The translations under genes and the position numbers were made by a program. Source: Paralvinella palmiformis (Eukaryota > Annelida > Polychaeta > Terebellida > Alvinellidae). From it: a DNA stretch of 64,000 nt. How positions within the stretch are numbered: position 1 is the first letter of the stretch; each line of letters starts with the position of its first letter. Where the stretch lies: positions 256,001 to 320,000 of the forward strand of contig JAODUP010000066.1 of NCBI GenBank assembly GCA_025642065.1. Direction: 5' to 3'. Below, in pieces: positions 1 through 12,300 of the stretch. The notes under the pieces are model-generated. The model had not been told where the DNA came from. It worked only from the letters and a program-made list of their open reading frames with translations, and ran no database searches.

Positions 1-843
1 TGCAATGACTACGTGGTAAAGGAATAAATGAAATATCATATATGAAATGATTCAATTCACTGACTAGGATACATAACTAGATGCACTTAATTAAATACAT
101 TTGATTTTTGCACAACATCAACAATACTAAACTAAACAACAAACGGGTGGCATTGCTAGGTAACCAGTCACAAACGTCAGGTCTGGAAGGGCACAATCCT
201 GATTTAAGATAACTCAAAATTAATGCATCTTGAGACCATCCTGTCATTATGAAACTTAGCATACTGAAAAATATGACCTGGTGCGTCCAGATTACAGCGG
301 GCATTCTAGATGAAGAGAATGATGCACCAACGTGACAGCAGTCACTGTGATCGATGTGTGACCCGGATCTGTTACAATCTTAACATAATCCGTTATAACG
401 ATATCTGAAACTCATTCCAGTCACTGATTCCAATTGTTACAGCTACAGACCATCATTACATGAGGGACGTCATCGATTGTGCAGATGAATGTCGTTTGCT
501 TTATCAAACAAAACCATTTGATAATAAGGATATTAGATGTGACCAGTCATAATACAGCGATGTCGGTACAGTTGTACCTCCCTGGTACTGTCCCATCAGT
601 ACAGATCTCAGTGAACCTCTCAATACTGTTCTCATTATGGAGTGGACAAAGTCTACCAGAATGGGATAAGAATAAGACAGTATGAAAATAAACATAATAT
701 GGATTATTTTGACACATCCAGGCATGCACACACACACAAACACACACACAAACACTATTTATCTATTTTGTAAATGCTCTTTTTGAGTGAGTGAGTGAGT
801 GCTTTGTTAGCCCTATATTGCTTGCGACATATGGTCGAGATGT
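1..843. other. Region downstream of the last certain GALNT11-like exon
   Basis: It may hold a terminal exon and 3' UTR (candidate at 393-405). A CA-rich tract lies at 724-757 and a short (GAGT)n tract at 786-801 is followed by sequence resembling common mollusc GAGTGAGTGAGT repeats. Nothing else is supported. Confidence 0.4.
393..405 (-). CDS. GALNT11: Candidate terminal micro-exon of the GALNT11-like gene
   Basis: On the minus strand an acceptor GAGTTTCAG is followed in phase 0 by three codons (I-S-L) and TAA. This would end the protein HFKLISL, close in length to the short tail after QQW in GALNT11. An alternative acceptor near 303 would give a much longer tail. Inference only. Confidence 0.2.
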
Positions 844-963
844 TCATCCACAACACAGTATGCTATTAACAGTGTTATAGGAGTGAGAGACAGAGATAGA
901 TAAATAACATATGCGTGTGTGGGTGTATGTATGTGATACCATATGATACCATAAAACACTGAC

Positions 964-1086
964 CAGCTTGAAGTGTTGTCTACGATCAGCACTGTTACAT
1001 AGATCCATCATCATGTATGCACCAGGTGTCTCTGCTGTAGACGACAGACATTTACCTGAAGCTGGATTCATTAACTGATTCTTGTT
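964..1086 (-). CDS. GALNT11: GALNT11-like coding exon 11: ricin-type lectin, third repeat
   Basis: 123 bases, residues 558-598. It encodes [16 protein letters not shown], then [14 protein letters not shown], where QHF replaces the usual QxW. The donor CTG|GTCAGT is weaker than the others. Without splicing the frame runs through a microsatellite to a stop near 844, which is unlike the family, so a short terminal exon is expected further left. Confidence 0.8.
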
Positions 1087-2643
1087 CTAAAAAATACAAA
1101 CATCTCACAATTAATCTTATTTCTGGTATGCACATGCACAGACACACACACGTGCACAAACTGTGGGGAGAACGACAACACAGAACCATTACCAAATAAT
1201 TATAATAAGACATAAAACATAATTACAAAATTTAAAGTAAGGTTACTAAGTCAACATCCTGATGACTAACACTCCTGCTCCAATAAGTATGTATATATTG
1301 ATCAAATCAACCATACTGTACATTAACACTCACCAAATATTGATATTAATATTCAAAACGCTTCAGAAAAAGGTTGAACTGTCTTAGATAACACCTTCTA
1401 ACAGATAACAATAATGCATACATCGCTGTTACAACAAAGAGCCCAATAAGTGGTGTTATACCTGTGATTGTGAATTGTTCCCGTTTTAAAGCCACCACTG
1501 TATACAGAATATAGAGGCATTGCCTGATTCTTTATTCCAGTCTTGACTGGTACTTATACACTTTATTTACATAGTGCTCATGGCAAATTGTATTGCTCTG
1601 GATGCCAAAATTTATTTAACTGTTTATTTGCTGGCTTTCAATGACTGCAGTTGGGAGTGAGTTCCAATCATTCACAACTCTCTGACTGAAAACTGACTGC
1701 TGACTTCCCAATCTGGCATGTGAAAATGACTTCAGGTGAAATGGAAGATGAAATGCCCTTCACACGTTGGCCAGGATTTGAACCTCGGTCTTGAATGTAC
1801 GTGGCCAGCCACACTCCACATTTATCATAGAGATAGCCTTTTTATACCTATGATTGATGTACAACCATACTGAAGGTGTTTTATTTATTCAATTAACATG
1901 CACAGGGCTTCCTGTCTATAAGTAAGTGGAAAGTTCAGACAAAGATTATTACATTTTATTGATACCGAACACATCTAAAGATAGATGCAAGGGTTACTTT
2001 ATATACTTGGGAATAAGACAAGGAAATAATCTAGCAGCCTATTACACTCTGAAAGGCTTGGGTGATAATGTGAGAAACTTACATCAACAGCTGTCTTCTC
2101 TATAATTTGTCTCATCCCATGGGATATTACATATCACAAGTTCTATATAATCACTGTAGATGTGAAAAATTCCCAAATAAACTCATCATAAATCCATTCG
2201 ATGTCCGGTCAGTGTATAGCAAAATGCTATCTCACAAGACTGTGTATATTTTGGGAGGACAAGGTTTTGGCAGAAAAAGAAATATCATATATCACAAAGC
2301 AAAACTAGTGGTCTAGCAGCTAAACACCTGGTACTTGGTGCCAAGGGTCACAGGTTCGATCCCATCAAGAGGTCAAAACTTTTCCATAAATGGCAGTGCA
2401 GTCTGCACTGAAAAGATTAAATTAAAGGGGGTTGTCAAAGACTCCCCGAGGATGTAATACACTCTGGCAGTGACCACCCTTGGGGTATTTCGGCTCAATC
2501 TTTCCATACTGCTTCCCTGTGAGTGGTGGGGGAGGAGATATGAACAACCACTCAATACAAATGGACCACACAGGAAATATATGCTTTTAATTATGCCTTT
2601 GTGTGCTATCCTTGTTTCATGATCAGATCATAAAATGAAAGAA

Positions 2644-2679
<36 letters not shown>

Positions 2680-5600
2680 CTAAACTATCAATTTCTTAAA
2701 CTATAATAGAATTTAAATATCACATGATGTCATCCAGTAGATGACCAAATATGGGTATGAGATCTAGTGAACAAAAACGTATAATGGCTGCCAGATTTCG
2801 GTGAGGTACTAAGCCAAGCATCAAACATCGCGCCACATTTTAGAAACTTGCGCACTCACAATAATGAAAGTCCATCACATCACTAACCCATAACCAGCCC
2901 TGGCTGCCTCCAACGAAATGACACTTCATCAGCTTGGGATATGACTGACCTCTGGTAACTTCTTCATAATCCAGGCAGAGAAGACCACCCAACTGTAAGG
3001 CTCCTGAATTTGTCTCCTGCCAAATCTGATAGCCGTAGAAAAATGCAGACGTTTGATATTGAAACATGATGCTATAGATTTGTAAACCAGATTCAATTAA
3101 CTGAAATAACTTGCTTCAGGGTCATTCTATACCAAATCGGCCAATTTTCTGATTTGTTTGGTCACTATCTCAGATTTTTTTAAATCACACAAATACAACT
3201 TTACGGAAAATTAATTAATTCAAAGTTTTAGGCCCCAACTCTAAATACTTTCTGAGATATAGGCCACCCGAAAAGGGGGCCTGACCCCCCTTCGTGCCCT
3301 TGAAACAGCCCAAATTGAGTAAACAATGTTATTGTAAATGACTCTATCTCAGCTTATTTGTAAGTAGCTCTAACAGATCAAATTACTTGGAACAATGTTT
3401 AAATGGTTCAGAGTTATTCAAGGCTGAAGTATTTAACTACATGGGCCTACTTGCCAAGGAAAAATAAACCAATTTACAAAGAAACACAAGCTCTTCACAG
3501 ATCATGAGAGATCAATTTTGTATTAAAAAAATCAATATATATACTCCACTCAACTTAACAGTCTATATTTTTAAAATGCCTGAAAAAATAAATATTTAGG
3601 TAATATTTTTATTTCAGCTTTGAGAAATTTTCAGAAAGAACTTTCATGGACATTTGGTAAATTATCAAAGCTTTGCCATCCATCTTCAAATTTTGAGAAA
3701 GGACTTTTCAGTGTATTTGTTAAATTATCAAGTTACTGTCATACCATTTTAAAATAAACATTCTTTATAGATTGTTAGACATGCATATTCAGATATAGAC
3801 ACTTCACAGGCAAGACCCAGGGAATGATTCAGAATGCAAAAATGCTTATCTTGACCAACTCAGAGAAGTCAAATTAAATTTACATAACCCAACTGTACTT
3901 ACAAATTCAACAGCTCGCCCTATATCACCGCATGAGCCTAGTTTGAGCAGTGAACGTTTTGTGGTAGGTCCCTCTGCGGCCACAACACACAAGTTGAACT
4001 CGCGCTGATACAACTGAGGATGAAATACAATGGGTATACATGTTTCAGAATATAATACTTACATGCCTGAGATACTTCAACTATAGCTTGCCTTCATTTC
4101 ACCATGATTGTTGGTGGTAATTGATAGTACTTGTGAAAACATATAAGATCTGTGCTCCTTGTCCAAATCTCATGGAATTTCGATATCTTGGCCAATCAAA
4201 GATCATGCAACAAGGACACAACAAAACTAAATACTTGCAATAAGTCATTCATTATTCAAAATATTTAGTAGGTGTGTCATACCGGACACTGGTTTGATGG
4301 TAAATTGTACCTAGTGAATAACTTCTGTGCCACCTTGGGCCCAGTTCCTTCATCTTTTTGTGCCCTCATCTAAATTTGCCGGGAATCCCACAAAAACACA
4401 ATCTATTAAATTACTCACAATCTTCTACAGATGAATATATACATAAAATGAGGTTAAAAACAATATATAATTTAAATGGACTTTCTAATAAGCGTCAAGT
4501 GAAAATAGGTTCAGCTTTAACAAAAAGAACAAGATCTTAACCCATCAAGATATTCAAGACATTCCAACTTACATATCCTTTCCGTTTAATGATGGGTTTC
4601 TGAGGTATGAAGGCCTGTGCCCGTTGTCCTTTGGGAACAAGTCCTCGACCTGCTTTATTTGGTAGGGTCTGTTCAGGGTAGACATTTTCCAAGTACCACT
4701 TGAAGGACTGACACTGTAGGTGTTTCCTCAGCTCGACTCTCTCTGATATGTCACCAAATGACATATGCCGAGCCTCTGGACGAATACTGAAGAAGTGCTC
4801 CTTAAAGGAAAATGGAAAAGCTTACTGTTTAGAGATGAATGGTGGTTAATGTCTAAACAGTTTGAGTTGTTATGAAATGTCCTATAATTTTTCAACAAGA
4901 GTTCAGGATCACTCTCTCCCACCACCTCTAATAACTATATTAATATTAATAAGGCAAATTTAATAAAGTGCCCTTACTAACAGGAATAATATTCTAAATA
5001 TTATGTATCTAATATTTAATTATATGCATGAATGATCAATATTGATTGAAGAAAGCAATCCTGAATAATGTTTGTTCTGCGTCGTCTATTCTGCTTTGCT
5101 AAAAATCTATTCGTGCCCGTTATGAATCATCATATTAATTTGAATAACGCCACATTTTTGTCAAATGATAATTCTATATGACCATTTACTGATAATTCTA
5201 GTATTAGTTTGTCATTATTAACTTCAAAGCCCAATCTGCCAAACACATTCGAGTCTGATTTACCGCACTCTTGCTCTTTAATTGGCCGTAGTGCGGGATA
5301 TGAAAAGGTGGGTTCTTGTGGCCGTTTTAAAGTGTGCCAGTGAAGAGGATTATCTAACTGTGCTGTTGAGGTTATTCCATGTTCTCACTGATGTTCAGAT
5401 GAGAGCTCTGCTACACTTCTTAGTATTGACTGTCAAAGGAATGAAAAAGGTTTCTCTTCTGGATGGGTAGTTGACATTTTCGCCATGCTGGCATGGAAGT
5501 AGTATTATTGGGTATGATGGTGCCAGGTTGTTAGTAATTTTAAATAATAGAATTTCACTGAAATAGGTTCTCCTATTTTCTAGTCTAGACCATCCCAAAT

Positions 5601-6342
5601 GCTGGCATGGAAATAGTATTCTTGGGTATGATGGTGCCAGGTTGTTAGTAATTTTGAATAACAGAATTTCACTGAAATAGGTTCTCCCATTTTCTAGTCA
5701 CGACCATCCCAATTCTTTGAGAAGTCTAGCTGTGCTTGTGCCTATGAATATTCATTCAGCTCTCCTCCAACATGCTTCCAACTTGTTGCTTTGTTCTTGT
5801 GTGCAGTTATTGTAGACAGCGGATGCGTATTCCAGCTGTGGTCTAATATAAGAGAGATATTTTGCATACCGAGGAAGGTCTTTGTTCAGTTTCCACATCA
5901 CTCACTTCTTCTTGCTTGCCTTTGTGATGACACTGTTGATATATTTTTTCCGAGTTCATTTGATTGTTGATAATCATTATGATTTGTTGATTCGAGTGAA
6001 CTTGTTCACGTACAAACCATTCAGATTTAGATACAGATGTGCTTTGTCTGTTGAAGATATCACTGTGTACTTCTCATTTGTAGGTTTAAAAGACATAAAC
6101 CATTATTCCAACCATTAAGATAATCTACGTAGAACAAATTTATAAGTTGCCAGTTAATTCTTGAAATAAACACACTCTGTCACTGGCAGCCATTGTACTT
6201 TTAAAAATTTGGTCTGATATGAAACATTTTTCAAGTATTTGTTACTGTATGTGTGCTATCTGTTACAGATAATGAAAGATTCACTAATGTATAATGCTGG
6301 TATTTCTAAAAATTTATATAATGTGGTAAATATTTGTTTTAT

Positions 6343-6374
<32 letters not shown>

Positions 6375-9300
6375 GATGTGTGTGTACATGTGTGTGTGTG
6401 TGGTGCAAATTCAGTTTCAAATCCTAAAATTCAACCAATTCAGAAAACAATTCTATTACAGGGCTTTCACACTAAACATAGAATGGCAAACCAGCTTTGA
6501 GATCTAGGACAACACTTATATACCTTATACTCATCAAGCCAAACATGAACCACACGCAGGGAATTCTGAGTCATCGTATTAGTGCCCTGTGGGTCCCCAT
6601 AAGGACGTCGTTTACGGAAGAGATGTCCTACTCTGGAGCACGGAATGATCTCAAGTTTGCCACCACACTGCCAAACCTGAGGGATAGAAAACAGTGTAGT
6701 ACAATGTTATTTACATACCATATTTACTTATCTAAGAGATAACCTTGTGTATTAATTTAATTAAACTCAGTGTCACAGGAAATGCCTCAAACTAAATTAT
6801 GTAAATGTGCCAAAAGAATTATTCACAAAAAAATTATCACATGAAAAGAAAATACTGGTTGGAGTTTAATATATTATAGGCCAGTTTTGTCATCTAATGG
6901 ATAACTATATATATGGTTCTGATCTAAAATATAACCAAATTTAAGTTCAATAAGTTTGATAACTCGGGTTAAAACAGCCGAGCACATGAAATGTGACAAT
7001 GAATGAAGTATTCCTCTACTGGAATGTAACACAAGTTACAACACTATCATTTGCCTCAATAAGTCTACACATCATAGTATCTGTATTGGGCATTGTGATC
7101 AATTTGAACATTCAGAGGAACGACAAGGCGTTCTTATTGTTCCTGATTTGTAAGCTATGACTTAATTCAGATTTCAGACATACTCAAGTGTCTGTGATAC
7201 TCACTGTTTGCCCAAACAAACCCCACAGGAACAGGCAACAATGAACTAAATTTTATTTAAACATTATGACATGCCAAATTTGTTTTAATGTCGGTGAACA
7301 CATGAAGGGCCAGTTGCTAGTAAAGAAGAAACAGAATCAGAACATCCTGGTTTTCAATCCACCATTCACACTACTGGACCACAATCGTGAAGATGTGCAT
7401 AAATAAAGTTTATTTTAACCACACAGTGATACTGGTGACAGACTGAGGAGATCTGATCAGCTAAAACCTCTATTGTTGATTACACCTGACTAACATAATC
7501 AACTTATTGCCAACACTTGACTTAGTGATGACATAACAAAGTACTCCGTGTAATACTGACAGTCAAGTGTGGATTTGTGTGCTGTAAAGACCAATGACAC
7601 TAAAACAGTGACAGTGCAATATTTGGATGTGTGGATAATAAATGAACACTCAAACATTTACTTCATGCACATCTTATGTGATGGTGATGATGATCGATGT
7701 TTTACGGCCACTTTTGTGCATGTGGTGGGCTAAATGGGCCGAGCAGCCTCCAAAGGTAATGAAGCGAAGTCAAAGATGAAACACCCTTCAGATATACCCA
7801 CGCCGAGATTCAAAATCAGGTGGTAGTAATCTGTGATCAACTAGACCAACTAGACCACGGAAGCACGGTAGTACATCTTATGTGGTGATAAATCTGACTT
7901 TTGATACCTGAGAATCAAGTATTCATTTTGGGATTATCTTATGTGGAATGTGATCCGCTGATGATGATGCTTGCCTTAAATGACCTTTCATTGGTATTTA
8001 TCTTGGCTCAATGAATTGCTAGCATTCTTGACATGTCTTTCATATTAACTGATTGAAAAAGTTTCTTTATTTTAGAGTAAGTAAAGCATTAGCTGTATCA
8101 CATGTACTCCATCATGTATATTCAGGGTTCATACACATTTTGACATCTCAGATTTCAGGACTTTCCAGGACGTTCCAAAGTCAAATTCAAGGATCTTTTC
8201 AATGAATTCATGAACTTTTAACGCGTAAAGATACACCCATATTTTGGAAGAAGTGTAACGACTGAATTCCTGTATGCTTATGATTAGAAATATAGATCTA
8301 TATGTCCAAATTCCAGGACTTTCTAGGACCTCTAAAACAATTCCAGGACTTTCCAGGCCTGGAATCCAAATTTTCAAATTCCAGGACATTCCAGGTTTTC
8401 AAGGATCTGTGCGAACCCTGATATTGTATCGTGTGTACCATTCACAAATGTGAGCTATAAAATAATTGTGTAGTACCACTGATTGTTTGTTTAATATAGT
8501 CAAGACAAGCTACCATTATATAGGTTAGGTAACAACAGCCACAAAACTGTATCTATTGCATATGCTACACATGCCATTTGAAAAGAACATCAGTGCAAGT
8601 ATATTAAAGTAAAGAACTTGATTCTATACTATATTATATGGTCAAAGTTTATGACGTTATTGTTTGACAAATGTGGATAAATTTGGCTTAATAAGTGGAT
8701 ATTTCTGTAAATTTCATACAATCATTTTCTTTCACAGATACCGGCTTGGTGCCTCATACATGGAGAGAACTGATGCAAATCCACTTATACAGTCAACCCA
8801 TCTACAAAAATTACATTAACTTTTTACATGATTTTAACAGTCAGTATTTTCATGATTTGAGATTACACATGCGATCTATCCTGAAAATAAACACACATTG
8901 TCAAGTGTCATCCTTCATAGTGATTTATTTTAAGTTAATATGTTCCAGTATGATATTTTGGCAACTCTACGCCATGCATGTAGTGAGAGAAAATTACTTA
9001 TCTTACAACTGTCACCATTTAGAACACTTCAGACTTATTTTCATAACATTTTGTTTCAACCGTGTCATAAATGCTTAATGGTATTAAGGTAGTAATTGCC
9101 CTTTTATTGTCCAGAAACCAACACGAACATTCATGAAAATGTTTGTCGAGCGGAAAAATAAAAGTAAACATCTTGTAAAAGTACAGTAAAAACACATATT
9201 ATTTCTGAAGTGCTAGATATCTGACTCTAAATAACATTAATCACAAACCAGTTTTTGCTTGAGTAATTGAATATAATAATTTCCATTGAATCACAATAAT

Positions 9301-12300
9301 ACATCTGCAAAACAAAATGATCTTACCCTAAATGAGATTTCCAGATTTTCTCCACCCCAAATGTCCAATCCTGGATCATATTTTCCCATCTGGATAAAGT
9401 ACTGACGATCCATAGCGAACAAGCCTCCAGCCATTGTAGGAGATCTTCAGGGATAATGGTAAACCAAAATTAAATAAAAACATAACTACAACAGTAAACT
9501 TGCCAATTTTTCTCAGATAACAATTATCTGAACAAAAAAATGGACAAACATTTCCATACCTTAATTACAGAATAAAACAGTTCAATCAGGGCCAGAAAAA
9601 AAAATTCAATTCAGTTGCCCCCGGGCAAGTAGATTGGAAATGCCCTTGCCCAACAAATGTTTTCACTTGCCCAACAAATTTTCACCTGCCAACATACAAA
9701 CATGTATTTGCAATAAAAATCGACAAATGGAGAAGTGTATGATAAGAAATGCTTATTCAGTGAAGCCCTTTGATGCTTTGCTTTAAATAGGTGATGTGTT
9801 GTCGTAATCCAAGATTCCATATACGAGGTATGCGTTTGGCGATTCAGAATGCGACAAAAAATGGAAAGCATGTAACCGTACAAGCGTGATTCTATATGTG
9901 CGACAGTGTATGCAACAAAACGGATTGCTCCATGTAGTGACTGATGTGAAGGTGAACCAGTAACTGAATCCATATTTGTATGACCTGGGTTGTACAACTC
10001 TGGATTTAACTGTTCAATTTGAGGGTCCAGGCAGGCTTTCCCAAGAAAAATAAGTCAGAAAGTGAGATGGGTGTCCAAACCACATGGATACCACAATGTC
10101 ACATACGCATGCTGCATATATGGAATCTTGGTTTTCAGCCGAGATTCCATATGCGGTATGCGCTATGCAAATCCGACAAAACAATGAAAACGTACAAGCG
10201 TGATTCTATATGTACGACCATGTATGCGACAAAACAGGCGGACGAATCCAGAATTTTACTACATGGTTGTAAAATTCTGGATTCAACCATCCAATTCAAG
10301 TGTCCAAGCAGGCAGGCTTTCCCCCCAAAATGGTAAGAAGGTGAGAGGGGTGTCCAAAACACATGGGATACCGCAATGTCGCATACACATTCAGATTCGC
10401 ATGCTGCACATATGGAATCTTGGCTTTAGGGGTAGCTGGCACTCACAACTAGCTTTACATCGCAGATTATAAGTATAGGTACGCAGCAGGAAACCATTTT
10501 TTTTTAAATTGGCTTAAGATTTAATGAAACAAAAAGATTATTTAGTGCAGTATATAAGAATCTCTGTCTAAGATACTGCATTGCTAGTTATGATCAATTT
10601 AGTAATATAACAGACACAGTCTTCCAAACAAAACAATATACTTTGTAGATTACATGTTGATAACTTATAGTGTTTAGATTCCAAATGTTTAAATGTTTGT
10701 CTTAATATGGCCATAAAAAACAATTAACATATAACAATATTAGATTATATTAGTTGTACTATTGTGATCATGTTGAGCCAGTATCATATAATGTTTATGG
10801 TAGGATAATACATGTCTCATGTATATAAATTATTCGTGCATATTTAATTTCTCCCTTAAGCCAAAACAAATCTCCTAACAGTACTTATATGGCAGCTTTA
10901 ATGTTGAGATAGTTTCATAAAAAACATTACTTCAGAACTCAATACTTTCACAAACAAAGCAACACATTAATATTAAATAAACCTGCTCATCAACATTAAG
11001 CAAAGTGCACGGTGAATCAGTTGTAACAGATGTTGATCAATTAGCTTATTATGTCATTTGATTACATTTTCCCTTGATTTAGTAATTTCACTTAATCACA
11101 ATCATTGCATCTTGGGAGTACAAATATAATACTGTTATGAATTTTCGTTGAATTTCATCGGCAGAACAGATAACTCTGAAATGATGGATTTCTAGTGCTG
11201 TTTCAGAAATCCACTAATTTCAGACCCTAAACCCAGGATTAAACTGTCCATTACGAAACAAACCATCATTTGGATCAAAATCATTGGACTTGGGGTCGAA
11301 AATTGGAAAAACCCAGACTAGCTGGGAGTCAGACGAAGCCAAGGCCAAGCACCTCACTTGATCGGTTTGATGTAATCGTCCTTGGTCTTGAGTAGGTTGG
11401 CCGGGATCTGATCCCACCGGAAGAACATTCCCCAATTGAATCCCCCTCGGACCAGAGGTGAAGCTTCATACTTCAACGTGTCTGTGTCAATGATGTCGAT
11501 GACTGGGATGGCGACATTTCTACGATCTTCCTTTATACGTGTCAACAATGGTTGCAGCCAATCCTGATTCACTTCACAATGGCTGTCCAGAAACATGATC
11601 ACCTGAAAGTATTAAAATAAACATCAATCTATGTGAAATCACTGTACGTTATTGTAGTAATTGGGTCATCGGCTTCCTGGTTCAACATTCCATTCACAAT
11701 TTCATAAGAAAATGTCTTTATTTATTTAACAAGCACAGTTAAGACTATTTACAAAAGTCAGCTAAAGGTTAAAATATGTTATTTAGTTTGTCTGATATAA
11801 TTAAGTCAATCATATACTTTTAGTCATAATTATGTTAACAATAAACAGTTAGTTAAAATGACAAGTATAACAAGGTGTACAATTGTAGTTTGATGCAATG
11901 CTGATATCAAGATATGAAACAACATCAATTTTGCAAAACTTTCTCCCACACACACACACAGAGAGAGAGAGACACACACACTTACCTGGCCTGTGGCATG
12001 TTCTGCTCCAATAATTCTGGCCCGAATCAATCCATGTCTTGAACTTAATTGTATTAGATGAGCCTGTGGTACATTGTCTGTTAGATAGGCCTGTAACTTG
12101 GTACCTAAATGGCCTGTTAAAAATAATGAAAGTATAATACTGAAAATTATGGAAATTACTAGCTGCACACACACACACACACACCACGATCTTAAGAAAA
12201 GTTCCAAAGACAAACAAAACCTGAGCAAGTTACTTTCAAGAAAAACAGTTTTTCTTCATCGTATTAATAGCTTTATTCTTTAAGTGGACCATTTAATTTG

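Noticed and set aside
8695..9078. 127-codon plus-strand ORF
   Set aside because: No recognisable motif, AT-rich random-like composition, antisense inside a GALNT11 intron.
11830..12228. Two long minus-strand ORFs
   Set aside because: They read through GALNT11 exon 4 and its flanking CA/GA microsatellites; only the spliced exon is real.
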